Below are positions 9,106 through 20,424 of a stretch of 64,000 nt of DNA, one piece after another; position 1 is the first letter of the stretch, and every line of letters starts with the position of its first letter. The notes beneath the pieces were generated by a model. It saw only the letters and a program-made list of their open reading frames with translations. It was not told the DNA's origin and did not search any database. The stretch comes from an uncultured Prevotella sp. (GTDB taxonomy: Bacteria; Bacteroidota; Bacteroidia; Bacteroidales; Bacteroidaceae). Where the stretch lies: positions 1 through 64,000 of the forward strand of contig NZ_CAMJFM010000009.1 in assembly GCF_946404925.1 (NCBI RefSeq), written 5' to 3'. The position numbers and the translations under genes were made by a program.

Positions 9106-10197
9106 TTATTCTGTTACACCGAATTTGTATACGGTCTTCTGCTTATAACGCTGTCCTGGGTTCAGTACTACGCTTGGGAAGTAAGGACGGTTAGGTGAAT
9201 CGGGGAAGTGCTGTGCCTCGAAACATACAGCCGAACGGTGTGGGAATGTGCATCCGTTGGCGCCCTTATATCCATTCAGGAAGTTACCTGTGTAGAGCTG
9301 CAGTCCTGGCTCGGTGGTGTACACCTCCATGGTGCGTCCGCTCTTAGGATCAGTCAGCTTAGCTGCGAACGAGAGTTCGCCCTCTTCCTGCTTGTTCAGC
9401 ACGTAGTTGTGGTCGAAACCATGACCGAACTTGATCTGCTCGTTGTCAGCATCGATGTCCTGTCCGAATGGCTTAGCCTTGCGGAAGTCGAATGGAGTAC
9501 CCTCAACCTTCAGGATCTCACCTGTTGGGATAGCTGTAGCATCTGTTGGCAGATAGAAGTCAGCGTTGATCTCACAGATCTGGTCTTCGATACCTGGAGT
9601 AGGATCAGCTGTTCCACCCAGAGCAAAGAAGGCGTGATGTGTCAGGTTCACGATGGTCTTTTTGTTGGTTGTTGCCAGATACTCAATCACCAGCTCGTTC
9701 TGGTCGGTGAATGTGAATTCTACTGTTACATCGAGCTCGCCTGTGAAGCCTTCCTCACCGTAAGATGAAATACGATGCAGGGCCAAAGAGCGTGGTCCCA
9801 TCTGGCGGGCATCCCAAACCTTGGCATTGTAACCTACCTTACCGCCATGCAGGTGGTTAGGTCCGTCGTTCAGGAATAGCTGGTATTCCTTGCCATTCAG
9901 TGTGAACTGACCTTTGTTGATGCGGTTACCCCAACGACCTATCAGTGTAGACAGGTAAGGCTCATTTCCGCTGGTCAGCTGCTTGATGTCGTTGTGACCC
10001 TCGATAACGTTAGCTACTTTGCCATCCTTACCAGGAACCATAATAGCACAAATGGCACCTCCATAGTTTGAGATTGCCACTTCATATCCCTTACGGTTTC
10101 TAAGAATGTACAAGTCGGTTTTTTTACCGTTGATAGTGGCCTGGAAGTCTTCGCGCTTCAGGCCGCACAGATTCACTGTCTCTGTAGTATTTGCCAT
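9106..10197 (-). CDS. galM: Aldose 1-epimerase (galactose mutarotase), cytoplasmic
   Basis: 363 residues and no signal sequence, unlike the lipoprotein paralogue at 5237. Signatures: NDGPNHLHGGKVGYN, NLTHHAFFALGG, FGHGFDHNYVLN and TTEPGLQLYTGNF with the catalytic glutamate. It equilibrates beta- and alpha-galactose for galactokinase. First gene of the galactose operon, downstream of a good promoter. Confidence 0.94.
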   Translation of the reverse strand: MANTTETVNLCGLKREDFQATINGKKTDLYILRNRKGYEVAISNYGGAICAIMVPGKDGKVANVIEGHNDIKQLTSGNEPYLSTLIGRWGNRINKGQFTLNGKEYQLFLNDGPNHLHGGKVGYNAKVWDARQMGPRSLALHRISSYGEEGFTGELDVTVEFTFTDQNELVIEYLATTNKKTIVNLTHHAFFALGGTADPTPGIEDQICEINADFYLPTDATAIPTGEILKVEGTPFDFRKAKPFGQDIDADNEQIKFGHGFDHNYVLNKQEEGELSFAAKLTDPKSGRTMEVYTTEPGLQLYTGNFLNGYKGANGCTFPHRSAVCFEAQHFPDSPNRPYFPSVVLNPGQRYKQKTVYKFGVTE

Positions 10198-10231
10198 ATT
10201 GATATGTTTTTAGTTAAAATATTATTTTTCT

Positions 10232-10264
10232 GCAAAGTAACAGAAAAAAAATCAAAATGACAAA
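10232..10264 (-). promoter_or_regulatory. Promoter of the galactose operon
   Basis: Minus strand: TTTG (10264-10261), 21-base spacer, TTACTTTGC at 10239-10232, a common variant of the TAnnTTTG box. The galM ATG is about 35 bases downstream. Confidence 0.6.
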
Positions 10265-10304
10265 TCTTTAGGCGAAAAAATAGTTGATGATGTATTAAAA
10301 AAGC

Positions 10305-11618
10305 CTAAATACAGTTTTTTAGCAGCTCTGCTACCACATAACTGCTACCTCCAACGAACACAAAGTCGTTAATTTGGGCGGCACCCTTTGCAGCATCGTA
10401 GGCGGTTTTTACGTCAGGATAGCTCTCGCCTTCCAGTCCTTTTCCTTGTGCGTAGAGCTTCAAAACGTTCTCCGAAACGGCTCTTTTATTATTTGCTTTT
10501 GTAAAATAATAGGTTGCGTTTTTGGGCAGCAGATCCATCACACCCTGAATGTCCTTATCATCCACCATTCCGAATACGATGTGCATCTTGTCGCACTTCA
10601 CGCTCTTCAACTGCTCGCTCAAGTATATCCATCCTGGCACATTATGGCCAGTGTCGCAGATGGTGAGTGGGGCGTCGCCTATCTTCTGCCAGCGTCCCTG
10701 CAGTCCTGTCAGACTGCACACGTGGCTGAAGCCTTTCTGCACCTCGCGATTCTGACATGGTGTGTTGGCCTGGCACTTCACGGGGTGCATGTAGCCCAGG
10801 TTTTCCAGCTGCTGTATGGCATTCAGAATGGTGTTGGTGTTCTTTTCCTGATACAGTCCGCTCAGTTCGCCATGAATAGTACCAAAGCTCTTGGTGTTGT
10901 ATTCCATGCCTTTGTTGGTGGCCTCTGCTGAGATGATCTGCTGATGATCCTCAGCAAATGTGATAGGCGCGTTGTGTTCTTTTGCGATGGCATCAAACAC
11001 CATACGTGTCTCAGGTGTGGTCTCGCCAATCACCACTGGGGTGTTCTGCTTGATGATACCAGCCTTCTCCATGGCTATCTGCTCCAGCGATGTGCCAAGG
11101 AACTGGGTGTGGTCCATTCCGATGTTGGTGATGACTGATAGGATGGGGGAGATGATGTTGGTGCAATCCAGGCGTCCGCCTAGTCCTACCTCGATCACTG
11201 CGATATCTACGTTCATCTCAGCAAAGTACTTGAATGCCATTGCTGTGGTCAGTTCGAAGAACGATGGCTGCAGGGGCTCGAAGAACGATTTCTCGTTCTC
11301 CACGAAGTCTACCACATACTCCTCGCTGATGGGCTGACCGTTTACGCGAATGCGCTCGCTGAAGTCCACCAGATGGGGCGATGTGTAGAGACCTACCTTG
11401 TAACCGCACATCTGCAGGATAGCAGAAAGCGTGTGAGCACATGAACCCTTGCCGTTGGTTCCTGCCACGTGTATCGTGAGATACTTTTTGTGGGGATGTC
11501 CCAGATGCTCGTCGAGTGCATTGCTGTTCTCGAGGCCTTCCTTGTAACCGCCTGCACCCTGTTTCTCGAACATTGGCAACTGGCTGTACAGGTATTCACA
11601 CGTTTCCTGATATGTCAT
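10305..11618 (-). CDS. folC: Bifunctional folylpolyglutamate synthase / dihydrofolate synthase
   Basis: 437 residues, Mur-ligase fold. It adds glutamate to dihydropteroate and to folates in the cytoplasm. The P-loop HVAGTNGKGSCAHTLSAIL, the FolC block GLYTSPHLVDFSERIRVNG and VIEVGLGGRLDCTN are all present, and FGMVDDKDIQGV lies in the C-terminal domain. It starts 20 bases after dnaJ ends on the same strand, so it is probably the last gene of a grpE-dnaJ-folC transcript. Confidence 0.96.
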   Translation of the reverse strand: MTYQETCEYLYSQLPMFEKQGAGGYKEGLENSNALDEHLGHPHKKYLTIHVAGTNGKGSCAHTLSAILQMCGYKVGLYTSPHLVDFSERIRVNGQPISEEYVVDFVENEKSFFEPLQPSFFELTTAMAFKYFAEMNVDIAVIEVGLGGRLDCTNIISPILSVITNIGMDHTQFLGTSLEQIAMEKAGIIKQNTPVVIGETTPETRMVFDAIAKEHNAPITFAEDHQQIISAEATNKGMEYNTKSFGTIHGELSGLYQEKNTNTILNAIQQLENLGYMHPVKCQANTPCQNREVQKGFSHVCSLTGLQGRWQKIGDAPLTICDTGHNVPGWIYLSEQLKSVKCDKMHIVFGMVDDKDIQGVMDLLPKNATYYFTKANNKRAVSENVLKLYAQGKGLEGESYPDVKTAYDAAKGAAQINDFVFVGGSSYVVAELLKNCI

Positions 11619-11638
11619 ACTCTATACCTTATTATATA

Positions 11639-12799
11639 TTAATTAAAGTAATTTTTGAACTTCTGGAAGATAGAGTCGCGTGTCTGCTTGTCGCCCTTGA
11701 AGTTGTCGCTGCCCTTGAACTGCTCAATGGCCTGCTTCTCTTCCTTGCTCAAAGTCTTAGGCACATACACGCTGATGTTTACCACCAGGTCGCCACGTCC
11801 GCTGCCATAACCCTGTACGGCGGGCAGACCCTTGCCACGCAGGCGGAGTGTCTTTCCAGGCTGGGTTCCGTTCTCCAGCTTCACCTTCAGCTTGGTGCCC
11901 TCGATGGTTGGAATCTCAATATCGCCACCAAGTGCTGCTGTTGGGAAGTCGAGCAGCAGGTTGTAGATCAGGTCGTTACCATCGCGGATGAAAGTCTCGT
12001 GTGGCTCTTCCTCGATGAACACCTGTATATCGCCTGGGGTACCGTTGTGTCTACCTGCATTACCCTTTCCTGGTACATTTACTACCATACCTTCGGCAAC
12101 ACCTGCGGGGATGTTAATCTCTACAACTTCCTCGCCCTTTTCTACACCAGTACCGCTACAGTGCTTACACTTATTCTTGATCACCATTCCCTCGCCACCG
12201 CAGGTAGGACAAACGCTCTGCTGCTGCATCATTCCGAAGATGCTCTGTGTGGTGTGGGTGATGTAGCCCTGACCATGACATGTGGGGCATTGCTCCTTCT
12301 GGCTGCCAGCCTCGGCACCGCTGCCATTACAGTGTGGACATGGCACATCCTTGCGCACCTTGAATTTCTTGGTAACGCCAGTGTTTATCTCCTCCAGTGT
12401 CAGTTTTACCTTCAGTCGCAGGTCGCTGCCACGATGCTGCTGCTGGCGACGCTGTCCGCCACCAAAGCCACCAAAGCCGTGACCTCCGAAGATATCTCCG
12501 AACATCGAGAAGATATCGTCCATGTTCATATTGGTCTCGAATCCGCTGAAACCACCAAATCCGCCACCCATGTTAGGACCGTTGAATCCGAACTGGTCAT
12601 ACTGCTGACGTGTCTTTGGATCGTGCAGAATATTGTACGCCTCGGCCGCCTCCTTGAATTTCTCCTCAGCTTCCTTGTCGCCAGGATTGCGGTCGGGGTG
12701 GTACTTGATGGCTATCTTTCGATAGGCTTTCTTGATTTCATCTTCTGTTGCGCCTTTCTCGACGCCCAGCACCTCGTAATAATCTCTCTTCTGTGCCAT
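11639..12799 (-). CDS. dnaJ: Chaperone DnaJ
   Basis: 386 residues. J domain with the YHPDRNPGD motif (~residues 33-42), a glycine/phenylalanine linker ([12 protein letters not shown]), four zinc-binding CxxCxGxG repeats ([32 protein letters not shown]) and the C-terminal substrate domain with [13 protein letters not shown]. It stimulates DnaK ATPase. It follows grpE after one base. Confidence 0.98.
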   Translation of the reverse strand: MAQKRDYYEVLGVEKGATEDEIKKAYRKIAIKYHPDRNPGDKEAEEKFKEAAEAYNILHDPKTRQQYDQFGFNGPNMGGGFGGFSGFETNMNMDDIFSMFGDIFGGHGFGGFGGGQRRQQQHRGSDLRLKVKLTLEEINTGVTKKFKVRKDVPCPHCNGSGAEAGSQKEQCPTCHGQGYITHTTQSIFGMMQQQSVCPTCGGEGMVIKNKCKHCSGTGVEKGEEVVEINIPAGVAEGMVVNVPGKGNAGRHNGTPGDIQVFIEEEPHETFIRDGNDLIYNLLLDFPTAALGGDIEIPTIEGTKLKVKLENGTQPGKTLRLRGKGLPAVQGYGSGRGDLVVNISVYVPKTLSKEEKQAIEQFKGSDNFKGDKQTRDSIFQKFKNYFN

Positions 12800-12800
12800 A

Positions 12801-13385
12801 TTATTGTCCTACTGCCACTTTGGCGTGGCGGATTACTTTGTCGTTTAGTTTGTATCCCTCTTGCAAGCAGTCAATCACCTTGCCCTTCTTGTCGTCGCCC
12901 ATGCCAGGCACCATTGCTACTGCCTCGTGCAGGTCGGTGTCAAAGTCGGCTTCTTTGGTTTCAATCTTGCTCACGCCCTGTGCCTCAAGGGTCTTCACGA
13001 ACTTCTGATAAATCAGTTCCATACCCTCGCGCAGCACCTGTGGGTCTTCGGTCTTCGATCCGTTGGCTATGGCGCGCTCCATGTCGTCGAGCACTGGCAG
13101 AATGGCTGTAATCACCTTCTCGCCACCATTCAGAATCAGCTCTGCGCGCTCCTTGAGTGTGCGTTTGCGGTAGTTCTCAAACTCAGCTACCGAACGCAAC
13201 CACTTGTCCTTCAGGTCAGCATTCTCTTCGAGTGCCTTCTCCAGTGGATCCTTCTCTTCCTCTTCTTTTTCAGCCTCAGGAGCCTCCTCAGTGTTTACTT
13301 CTTCCTGAGTTTCTTCAGTGCCCAACTCTTCGTTGTTCACTTCCTCGTTCTTCACTTCTTCAGTGTTGATATCTTTTTCTGTCAT
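12801..13385 (-). CDS. grpE: Nucleotide exchange factor GrpE
   Basis: 194 residues. A very acidic N-terminal tail of E/N repeats (~1-45), a long helix with [19 protein letters not shown], then the C-terminal beta domain with [12 protein letters not shown] and [22 protein letters not shown]. It releases ADP from DnaK. The acidic tail is longer than in E. coli, as is common in Bacteroidetes. Confidence 0.97.
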   Translation of the reverse strand: MTEKDINTEEVKNEEVNNEELGTEETQEEVNTEEAPEAEKEEEEKDPLEKALEENADLKDKWLRSVAEFENYRKRTLKERAELILNGGEKVITAILPVLDDMERAIANGSKTEDPQVLREGMELIYQKFVKTLEAQGVSKIETKEADFDTDLHEAVAMVPGMGDDKKGKVIDCLQEGYKLNDKVIRHAKVAVGQ

Positions 13386-13426
13386 AATAGCGTTGTTTAA
13401 AAGTTCTGTACCCCATCAAGCAAATT

Positions 13427-15055
<1,629 letters not shown>

Positions 15056-15081
15056 TTAATACCTTTATGTTATTTGGGCTG

Positions 15082-15113
15082 CAAAGGTACGAATTTTTTC
15101 TGATACTACCAAA
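15082..15113 (-). promoter_or_regulatory. Promoter of the ABC-F gene
   Basis: Minus strand TTTG (15113-15110), 20-base spacer, TACCTTTG (15089-15082): a full match to the Bacteroidetes consensus, about 36 bases before the ATG. Confidence 0.8.
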
Positions 15114-15117
15114 TTTT

Positions 15118-16188
15118 CTACAACATTCCCTTCGTTGAAGGGAGTTCGTAGTGGTAAATGTCGCGTCTCACAGCCATTTTCAGCGCTCTCGCCAGCGCTT
15201 TGAATATGCCTTCTATCTTGTGATGCTCGTTCTGTCCTTCAGCCTTGATGTTCAGGTTCATGCGGGCAGCATCGCTCAGACTCTTAAAGAAGTGCAGGAA
15301 CATCTCTGTAGGCATTTCGCCTATCTTTTCGCGATGGAACTCAGCATCCCAAACCAGCCAGGGGCGGCCTCCAAAGTCGAGGCAGGCTGAACACAGACAG
15401 TCGTCCATAGGCAGACAGTAGCCATAACGCTCTATACCACGCTTGTCGCCCAGGGCCTGCAGTATGCACTCGCCCAGTGCGATGGCGGTATCCTCTATGG
15501 TGTGGTGCTCGTCCACCTCCAGATCGCCCTTTGTGTGCACCGTCAGGTCTATCATGCCGTGCTTGCCTATCTGCTCCAGCATGTGGTCAAAGAATCCTAA
15601 GCCTGTCTGGATGTCGCACTTGCCCGAGCCATCCAGGTTCACCTTCACCCAGATGTCAGTCTCCTTGGTGGTGCGCTTCACTTCTGCCACGCGCTCGCCA
15701 GCAAACAATAGCTCTGCTATTTTGGCCCAAGTAACGCCCTCGTCGCTCAATATCAGCGATTTGCAGCCTATGTTCTTGGCAAACTGGCGATCTGTCTCTC
15801 TGTCGCCAATCACGTACGAGTTCTTGATGTCGTACTCTGGATTGTTCATATATTTCTCAACCAGTCCCGTGTTTGGTTTGCGGGTTGGGGCGTTGTCTTC
15901 TGGGAAGTGTGGATCTATCAGTATATCATCAAATGTGATGCCTTCGCCCTCCAATGTCTGCAGGATGAAGTTGTGTACTGGCCAGAAGGTATCCTCTGGA
16001 AAAGCCTCTGTACCAAGGCCGTCCTGGTTGCTCACCATCACAAACTCAAAGTCCAGTTTCTCGCGGATAAAGGCCAGGTTGCGGAACACGCCCTTTACAA
16101 ATTTCAGCTTCTCAAAGCTGTCAATCTGCTCGTCAGCAGGTTCTTCAATCAGCGTTCCGTCGCGGTCGATAAATAAAATCTTTTTCAT
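15118..16188 (-). CDS. hisB: Bifunctional histidinol-phosphatase / imidazoleglycerol-phosphate dehydratase
   Basis: 356 residues. The N-terminal HAD phosphatase (~1-165) has the nucleophile motif FIDRDGTL and the VIGDRETD acidic motif. The C-terminal dehydratase (~170-356) has [16 protein letters not shown] and [15 protein letters not shown] manganese-site histidines. These are histidine-synthesis steps 7 and 9. Its ATG overlaps the stop of the upstream membrane-protein gene by four bases. It is separated by ~26 kb from the hisIE-F-A-H cluster. Confidence 0.96.
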   Translation of the reverse strand: MKKILFIDRDGTLIEEPADEQIDSFEKLKFVKGVFRNLAFIREKLDFEFVMVSNQDGLGTEAFPEDTFWPVHNFILQTLEGEGITFDDILIDPHFPEDNAPTRKPNTGLVEKYMNNPEYDIKNSYVIGDRETDRQFAKNIGCKSLILSDEGVTWAKIAELLFAGERVAEVKRTTKETDIWVKVNLDGSGKCDIQTGLGFFDHMLEQIGKHGMIDLTVHTKGDLEVDEHHTIEDTAIALGECILQALGDKRGIERYGYCLPMDDCLCSACLDFGGRPWLVWDAEFHREKIGEMPTEMFLHFFKSLSDAARMNLNIKAEGQNEHHKIEGIFKALARALKMAVRRDIYHYELPSTKGML

Positions 16189-16799
16189 ATTGTCTTTTTA
16201 TTGAAGTCCTCTTTCTCCTTGTCCTGCACGCTTATCGATATCTTGGCCAGATACAGCGGCAGAACCATTGTAAGCCACACGTAGGCCTGGATGAATCCTG
16301 CTATCGCAAATGCACCCAGACTAAGCCATTTTACGTTGTCGGGCATGCCCGATGCATCGCCGTTTAGCATACCTATCTGCGACTGCCAGTTGGCTGTTAT
16401 CAGTATCACTGCGGGCAGCGATGTGAGCAGTGTAAGTATGGCTACTATAAACAGGCACACCATCGATACCAGTGTGAGTTTTCCAAAATGGCGCATCCAG
16501 ATGCCACCTCGCAGGGCGATGGGTTTTAGCACCTGTTGCTTGCGCAGTCGCCACTTGGCAGCTACAAACCATGCTACAACAGCCACCACGCCCAGTACCA
16601 ATGCAGGCACCAGCAGGGTGGGGGAAATCAGTACCGGCATGCCCTGAGCTACTGCCGTTATCACTGCAAACACGATAGCCGCCCACCATGTGGCGCGGAA
16701 TATCTTACGGAAATTTCCTGTGTACAGCTGGTAGCCCTCGCGTATGCAAGCCTGACTGCTACGCAGCTTTATTTCTATCTCTTTTTTCTCTGCTTCCAT
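16185..16799 (-). CDS. Membrane protein of unknown function, upstream of hisB
   Basis: 204 residues from the ATG at 16799 ([18 protein letters not shown]). The open frame continues to 16931 but that part runs through a palindrome and the promoter, so the shorter start is preferred. About four hydrophobic segments: [47 protein letters not shown] and [15 protein letters not shown]. No family recognised. The coupling to hisB by an ATGA overlap suggests only cotranscription. Confidence 0.8.
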   Translation of the reverse strand: MEAEKKEIEIKLRSSQACIREGYQLYTGNFRKIFRATWWAAIVFAVITAVAQGMPVLISPTLLVPALVLGVVAVVAWFVAAKWRLRKQQVLKPIALRGGIWMRHFGKLTLVSMVCLFIVAILTLLTSLPAVILITANWQSQIGMLNGDASGMPDNVKWLSLGAFAIAGFIQAYVWLTMVLPLYLAKISISVQDKEKEDFNKKTI

Positions 16800-16823
16800 C
16801 TCTATTATTGTTTTTTCGTGGTG

Positions 16824-16831
16824 CAAAGATA
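16824..16831 (-). promoter_or_regulatory. -7 box for the membrane protein-hisB operon
   Basis: TATCTTTG on the minus strand, 25 bases before the preferred ATG. No clear TTTG was found at the -33 distance, which falls in the adjacent palindrome. Confidence 0.5.
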
Positions 16832-16840
16832 ACGTTTTTT

Positions 16841-16906
16841 GGCACGAATTGCACGAATTAACACGAAAAAATAAATAAATTCGCGAAAATTCGCGTAATT
16901 CGTGCC
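16841..16906. repeat. Palindrome with CACGAATT units between divergent genes
   Basis: GGCACGAATTGCACGAATTA at the left and its near-complement ATTCGCGTAATTCGTGCC at the right, with ~20 bases between. Same architecture as the ACGGATT family, with CACGAATT units. It is flanked on each side by a -7 box pointing outwards. Confidence 0.75.
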
Positions 16907-16916
16907 TAATTTTTAC

Positions 16917-16924
16917 TATCTTTG
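16917..16924 (+). promoter_or_regulatory. -7 box for the oxidoreductase gene
   Basis: TATCTTTG followed by CAGCC, 18 bases before the ATG at 16943. The -33 position is inside the palindrome and shows no clear TTTG. Confidence 0.5.
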
Positions 16925-16942
16925 CAGCCAAATAGGATAATT

Positions 16943-17935
16943 ATGAAATTATTAAGGTGGGGATTTATAGGTTGTGGCGAGGTTACCGAGAAGAAAAGCG
17001 GACCAGCTTTCAGCGATGTTGAAGGGTCGAGCGTGGTAGCCGTTATGAGTCGCACCGAGGTTCATGCGCGTACCTATGCCGTTCAGCATGGCATCGCCAA
17101 ATGGTATACCGATGCTCAGGAGATGATAGACGATCCTGACGTGAATGCCGTGTATGTAGCCACGCCCCCTTCCAGTCATGCCACTTACGCCATCATGGCC
17201 ATGAAGGCAGGCAAGCCCGTTTATGTCGAAAAACCGCTTGCTGCCAGCTACGAGGATTGCGCCCGTATCAATCGCGTCAGCGAGCAGACGGGTGTACCAT
17301 GTTTCTGCGCTTATTATCGTCGATATCTTCCTTATTTCCAGAAGGTTAAGGATATTATTGAAAGTGGTGCAATAGGTAGGGTCATTAACGTTCAGATACG
17401 TTATACCGAGCCCCCACGCCAAGCCGATCTTGATGCGATTGCCAATCACCAGCCATTGCCTTGGCGCCTGCAACCCGACATTGCTGGCGGAGGCTATTTT
17501 TACGATATGGCCCCTCACCAGCTCGACATTCTTCAGTACATGTTTGGTGTCATCCTCGAGGCGCGAGGCATCTGCAGCAATCGTGGCGGACTCTATGAGG
17601 CTGAGGACTCTGTCAGTGCTTGTTTCCGCTTCGAGAATGGTCTGCCTGGTAGTGGTTCGTGGTGCTATGTGGCCCACGAGAGTGCGCGCGAAGATTGCAT
17701 CGAGATTATCGGAACCGAGGGGCAGGTCAGCTTCTCCGTGTTCGACTACACGCCTATCCGTCTGCAGACCAATCAGGGTGAGGAGCGCATCACCGTGCCC
17801 AATCCGCCCTATGTGCAGTATCCTATCATCAAGAGCGTCATCGAGCATCTTCAGGGCATGGGTGTGTGCGAGGCCACCAGCGTGTCAGCCACCCCTGTCA
17901 ACTGGGTCATGGATCGCATCTTAGGTAAATTTTAA
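16943..17935 (+). CDS. Gfo/Idh/MocA family oxidoreductase
   Basis: 330 residues from the ATG that gives MKLLRWGFIGCGEVTEKKSG; upstream codons in frame run through the promoter. N-terminal Rossmann fold with GFIGCGEV, then YVATPPSSHATYAI and the hallmark GKPVYVEKPLA with the catalytic-loop lysine. The C-terminal alpha/beta domain includes GGGYFYDMAPHQLDIL. Members oxidise sugars or related polyols with NAD(P). The substrate cannot be told from the sequence. DUF4421 and DUF1460 genes follow closely. Confidence 0.92.
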   Translation: MKLLRWGFIGCGEVTEKKSGPAFSDVEGSSVVAVMSRTEVHARTYAVQHGIAKWYTDAQEMIDDPDVNAVYVATPPSSHATYAIMAMKAGKPVYVEKPLAASYEDCARINRVSEQTGVPCFCAYYRRYLPYFQKVKDIIESGAIGRVINVQIRYTEPPRQADLDAIANHQPLPWRLQPDIAGGGYFYDMAPHQLDILQYMFGVILEARGICSNRGGLYEAEDSVSACFRFENGLPGSGSWCYVAHESAREDCIEIIGTEGQVSFSVFDYTPIRLQTNQGEERITVPNPPYVQYPIIKSVIEHLQGMGVCEATSVSATPVNWVMDRILGKF

Positions 17936-17945
17936 ACGTGGGCGT

Positions 17946-19037
17946 ATGAGTAGAGTGCTGTTGGTATTCCTGTGGGTTCTGGTTGGGCTTAGCGCAAGTG
18001 CTGCCGAGCCTGATACACTCACCATCGATACCGTAAGCACTGATAGCCAGCTGGGCATCATCCGTCGCACGGTGCGCGAGTTCGACCGCCTCGACGATGA
18101 GTATATCGAGCCCAATCACTACGAGTTCACTGTGATGGGGCAGATTACCCGCACCTACGAGAGCTTTATCATTGGTAGCAATGGTCAGCGCATCACGCTG
18201 TCGCCTGACGGAACCACCAAGATTGGTCCGTACTTCGGATGGCGATGGTTCTTTCTGGGCTACACGTTCGATATCAAGAACATAGGCTTCAGCCAGAATG
18301 GCCTCCGTAAGGAGTTCGACATCAGCATCTATTCGTCGCAGGTGGGTGTCGACTTGTTCTATCGTCGCACGGGCGACAATTATAAGATTCGAGATGTACG
18401 TTTGGGCTATGGCATCGATGGGCGCTTTTTCGAGGGTATTCCCTTTGCAGGTGTCAATGTGGGCATCACGGGCGCCAGCGCTTATTACATCTTCAACCAT
18501 GGGCGTTTCTCGTACCCAGCTGCCTTCAGCCAGAGCACTTGTCAGAAGATAAGTTGTGGTTCGTGGATGGCGGGCGTTGGTTTTACCCGCAACACGCTCG
18601 ATATGGATTACGACGATCTGCAACGAACGCTCAACGAGCGTATGGGTAAGGGATACGAGGTACATCTCGATAGTGGCATGATGATCAGCGATATCAAGTA
18701 CGATGATTTTATCATCTCCGCTGGCTATGCCTACAATTGGGTGTTTGCCAAGAACTGGTTGTTTTGCGCCAGTGGTCAGTTGGCCACCTGTTATAAGTCC
18801 AGCTATGGTAATGTGGCTGATGAGAAGAAGGGCTTCAGTTTCGATAAGGTCAATCTCGATGGCATCATCCGCCTGGGCCTGGTCTACAACAACACGCGCT
18901 GGTATGCTGGCTGCAGCACCATCTTCCGCACCAACCACTACCACACGTCGCGATTCACGGCCAACAACATCTTTGGCTCGTTCAATGCCTATATTGGCTA
19001 TAATTTTATGTTGAAAAAGAAATATAAGAATGTTTAA
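17946..19037 (+). CDS. DUF4421 family secreted/outer-membrane protein
   Basis: 363 residues with a signal peptide (MSRVLLVFLWVLVGLSASAA, cleavage near residue 20). The body is rich in alternating hydrophobic/aromatic strands (TRTYESFIIGSNGQRITLSP, IGPYFGWRWFFLGYTFDI) and ends in YNFMLKKKYKNV, which resembles DUF4421 proteins of Bacteroidetes, probably a beta-barrel. Its last eight bases overlap the next gene. Exact role unknown. Confidence 0.75.
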   Translation: MSRVLLVFLWVLVGLSASAAEPDTLTIDTVSTDSQLGIIRRTVREFDRLDDEYIEPNHYEFTVMGQITRTYESFIIGSNGQRITLSPDGTTKIGPYFGWRWFFLGYTFDIKNIGFSQNGLRKEFDISIYSSQVGVDLFYRRTGDNYKIRDVRLGYGIDGRFFEGIPFAGVNVGITGASAYYIFNHGRFSYPAAFSQSTCQKISCGSWMAGVGFTRNTLDMDYDDLQRTLNERMGKGYEVHLDSGMMISDIKYDDFIISAGYAYNWVFAKNWLFCASGQLATCYKSSYGNVADEKKGFSFDKVNLDGIIRLGLVYNNTRWYAGCSTIFRTNHYHTSRFTANNIFGSFNAYIGYNFMLKKKYKNV

Positions 19038-19938
19038 GGAGACAAGGAGACAAGTAGTTCAAGGAGTTCAGGACATTACAAGGGTTATACCTATTATTAT
19101 ATTTATAACCCTTGGCCTTACGGCACGTGCCAAGTGCTTTGGCGATGTCAGACAGCAGGCGGCTGATAGCGTCACCGTGTGCCAGCTGCTTTCTGAGGCG
19201 CGTAAGTTGCCCGCCAATACCAATCTCCCGCTGTTCTTCGCCAAGAAGTTCATTGGTCGCCCTTATGTGGCTAGCACGCTCGAGGGCGATGCGCACGAGC
19301 GCTTGGTGGTAAACACGCGCCAGCTCGATTGCACCACGCTGGTCGAGAATGTGGTGGCGCTCACCCTCTGTGCCCAGAGCCGCCAGTACACCTATTTTGC
19401 TTTTAAGCACACACTCGTCGACTTGCGCTATCGCGGTGGCATCATCAGTGGCTACCCCTCGCGCCTGCATTATTTCACCGAGTGGATCACTGATAATACC
19501 CGTGCTGGTGTGGTCAGCGAGGTGCAATCGCCCAATCCGCCATTCACAGCCGTCCAGACCGTTCAGGTCAACTATATGAGCACCCATCCCCAGAGCTATC
19601 AGGCCCTGCGCCAGCATCCTGAGTTCGTTAGCGCCATCAGCCAGATGGAGCGCCAGGTGTCAGGTGCCAAGTATCGCTACATCCCCAAGAAGGATGTGGG
19701 CAATAGTGCCCTGCTGCGCAAGGCCATCCACGATGGCGACATCATTGCTATCACCTGTAAGAAGCCAGGTCTCGACATCGCCCACCTGGGCTTTGCCGTA
19801 TGGCAGAAGGATGGCTTGCATCTGCTAAATGCCTCGATGGTGCACAAAAAGGTAGTCCTGGAGCCCATGACGCTCTACAAGTACCTGCAGAAGCACCCGT
19901 CGCACACTGGAATCAGAGTGATAAGAATTAAAGATTAA
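19030..19938 (+). CDS. DUF1460 family protein, NlpC/P60-like amidase candidate
   Basis: 302 residues. Features of the DUF1460 family: RQLDCTTLVENVVAL with the likely nucleophile cysteine, GYPSRLHYFTEWI, and LDIAHLGFAVWQKDG with the likely catalytic histidine. Such proteins are predicted to cut N-acetylmuramoyl-L-alanine or peptide bonds in the periplasm. The first ~16 codons (FKETRRQVVQGVQDITR) precede a hydrophobic IPIIIFITLGLTARA segment and are encoded by an AAGGAGACA/AAGGAGTTCA-type tandem repeat, so the start may be over-extended. Confidence 0.8.
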   Translation: MFKETRRQVVQGVQDITRVIPIIIFITLGLTARAKCFGDVRQQAADSVTVCQLLSEARKLPANTNLPLFFAKKFIGRPYVASTLEGDAHERLVVNTRQLDCTTLVENVVALTLCAQSRQYTYFAFKHTLVDLRYRGGIISGYPSRLHYFTEWITDNTRAGVVSEVQSPNPPFTAVQTVQVNYMSTHPQSYQALRQHPEFVSAISQMERQVSGAKYRYIPKKDVGNSALLRKAIHDGDIIAITCKKPGLDIAHLGFAVWQKDGLHLLNASMVHKKVVLEPMTLYKYLQKHPSHTGIRVIRIKD

Positions 19939-19965
19939 AAATTAAAGATTAAAAATTAGAAATTA
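19925..19965 (+). repeat. Short tandem repeat after DUF1460 gene
   Basis: ATTAAAGATTAAAAATTAAAGATTAAAAATT: units of ~10 bases spanning the DUF1460 stop codon and most of the gap before the DUF1232 gene. Confidence 0.7.
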
Positions 19966-19998
19966 TAATAAGTAACTTAACCAAAATTGAGAGAGATT

Positions 19999-20391
19999 AT
20001 GGAATTACCCGATTTTATGAGTTATGCGAACAAGTTTTCGCAGTCTGAGTTTGCCGAGAAGATTGCGCGTATAGCCAAGCGCGCTGGTGCCAAAATGGTT
20101 TATGCTGCTCTTATCCTGTATTACACGCTGCAGAGCGACAAGGTAAGCAAGGCTGATAAGGCTATCATCATTGGTGCTTTGGGCTATATGATCAGTCCGC
20201 TCGATGTCATCCCCGATGCCATCCCCATCGCAGGATTAACTGACGACCTCGCCGTACTGCTGTATGTGCTCAAAAAGGTATGGACGGGCATCGACCCCGA
20301 GATTGTAGAGCAGGCCAAGAGCAAGCTCTCGCGCTGGTTCGACGAAGATGAGATTGCAGAGATAGGCGACATCCTCGAAACAGAAGAATAA
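19999..20391 (+). CDS. DUF1232 (YkvA-like) membrane protein
   Basis: 130 residues from the ATG giving MELPDFMSYANKFSQ. The diagnostic block is ALGYMISPLDVIPDAIPIAG followed by LTDDLAVLLYVLKKV, as in YkvA/DUF1232. Two hydrophobic helices; the tail is acidic. Function unknown. The gene ends at a bidirectional terminator shared with the convergent sphingolipid gene. Confidence 0.85.
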   Translation: MELPDFMSYANKFSQSEFAEKIARIAKRAGAKMVYAALILYYTLQSDKVSKADKAIIIGALGYMISPLDVIPDAIPIAGLTDDLAVLLYVLKKVWTGIDPEIVEQAKSKLSRWFDEDEIAEIGDILETEE

Positions 20392-20424
20392 ATAAAAAAA
20401 ACTCCCGAATTCGGGAGGCTTTTT
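20392..20424. terminator. Bidirectional terminator
   Basis: Perfect 16-base palindrome CTCCCGAATTCGGGAG (20402-20417), with A8 on its left and GCTTTTTTTATTT on its right, so each convergent transcript gets a U-run. Confidence 0.92.

Noticed and set aside
11516..13111. A 531-codon open frame antisense to dnaJ and grpE
   Set aside because: It is a shadow of two certain genes; its translation has no family features and is rich in L/V/H from reversed codons.
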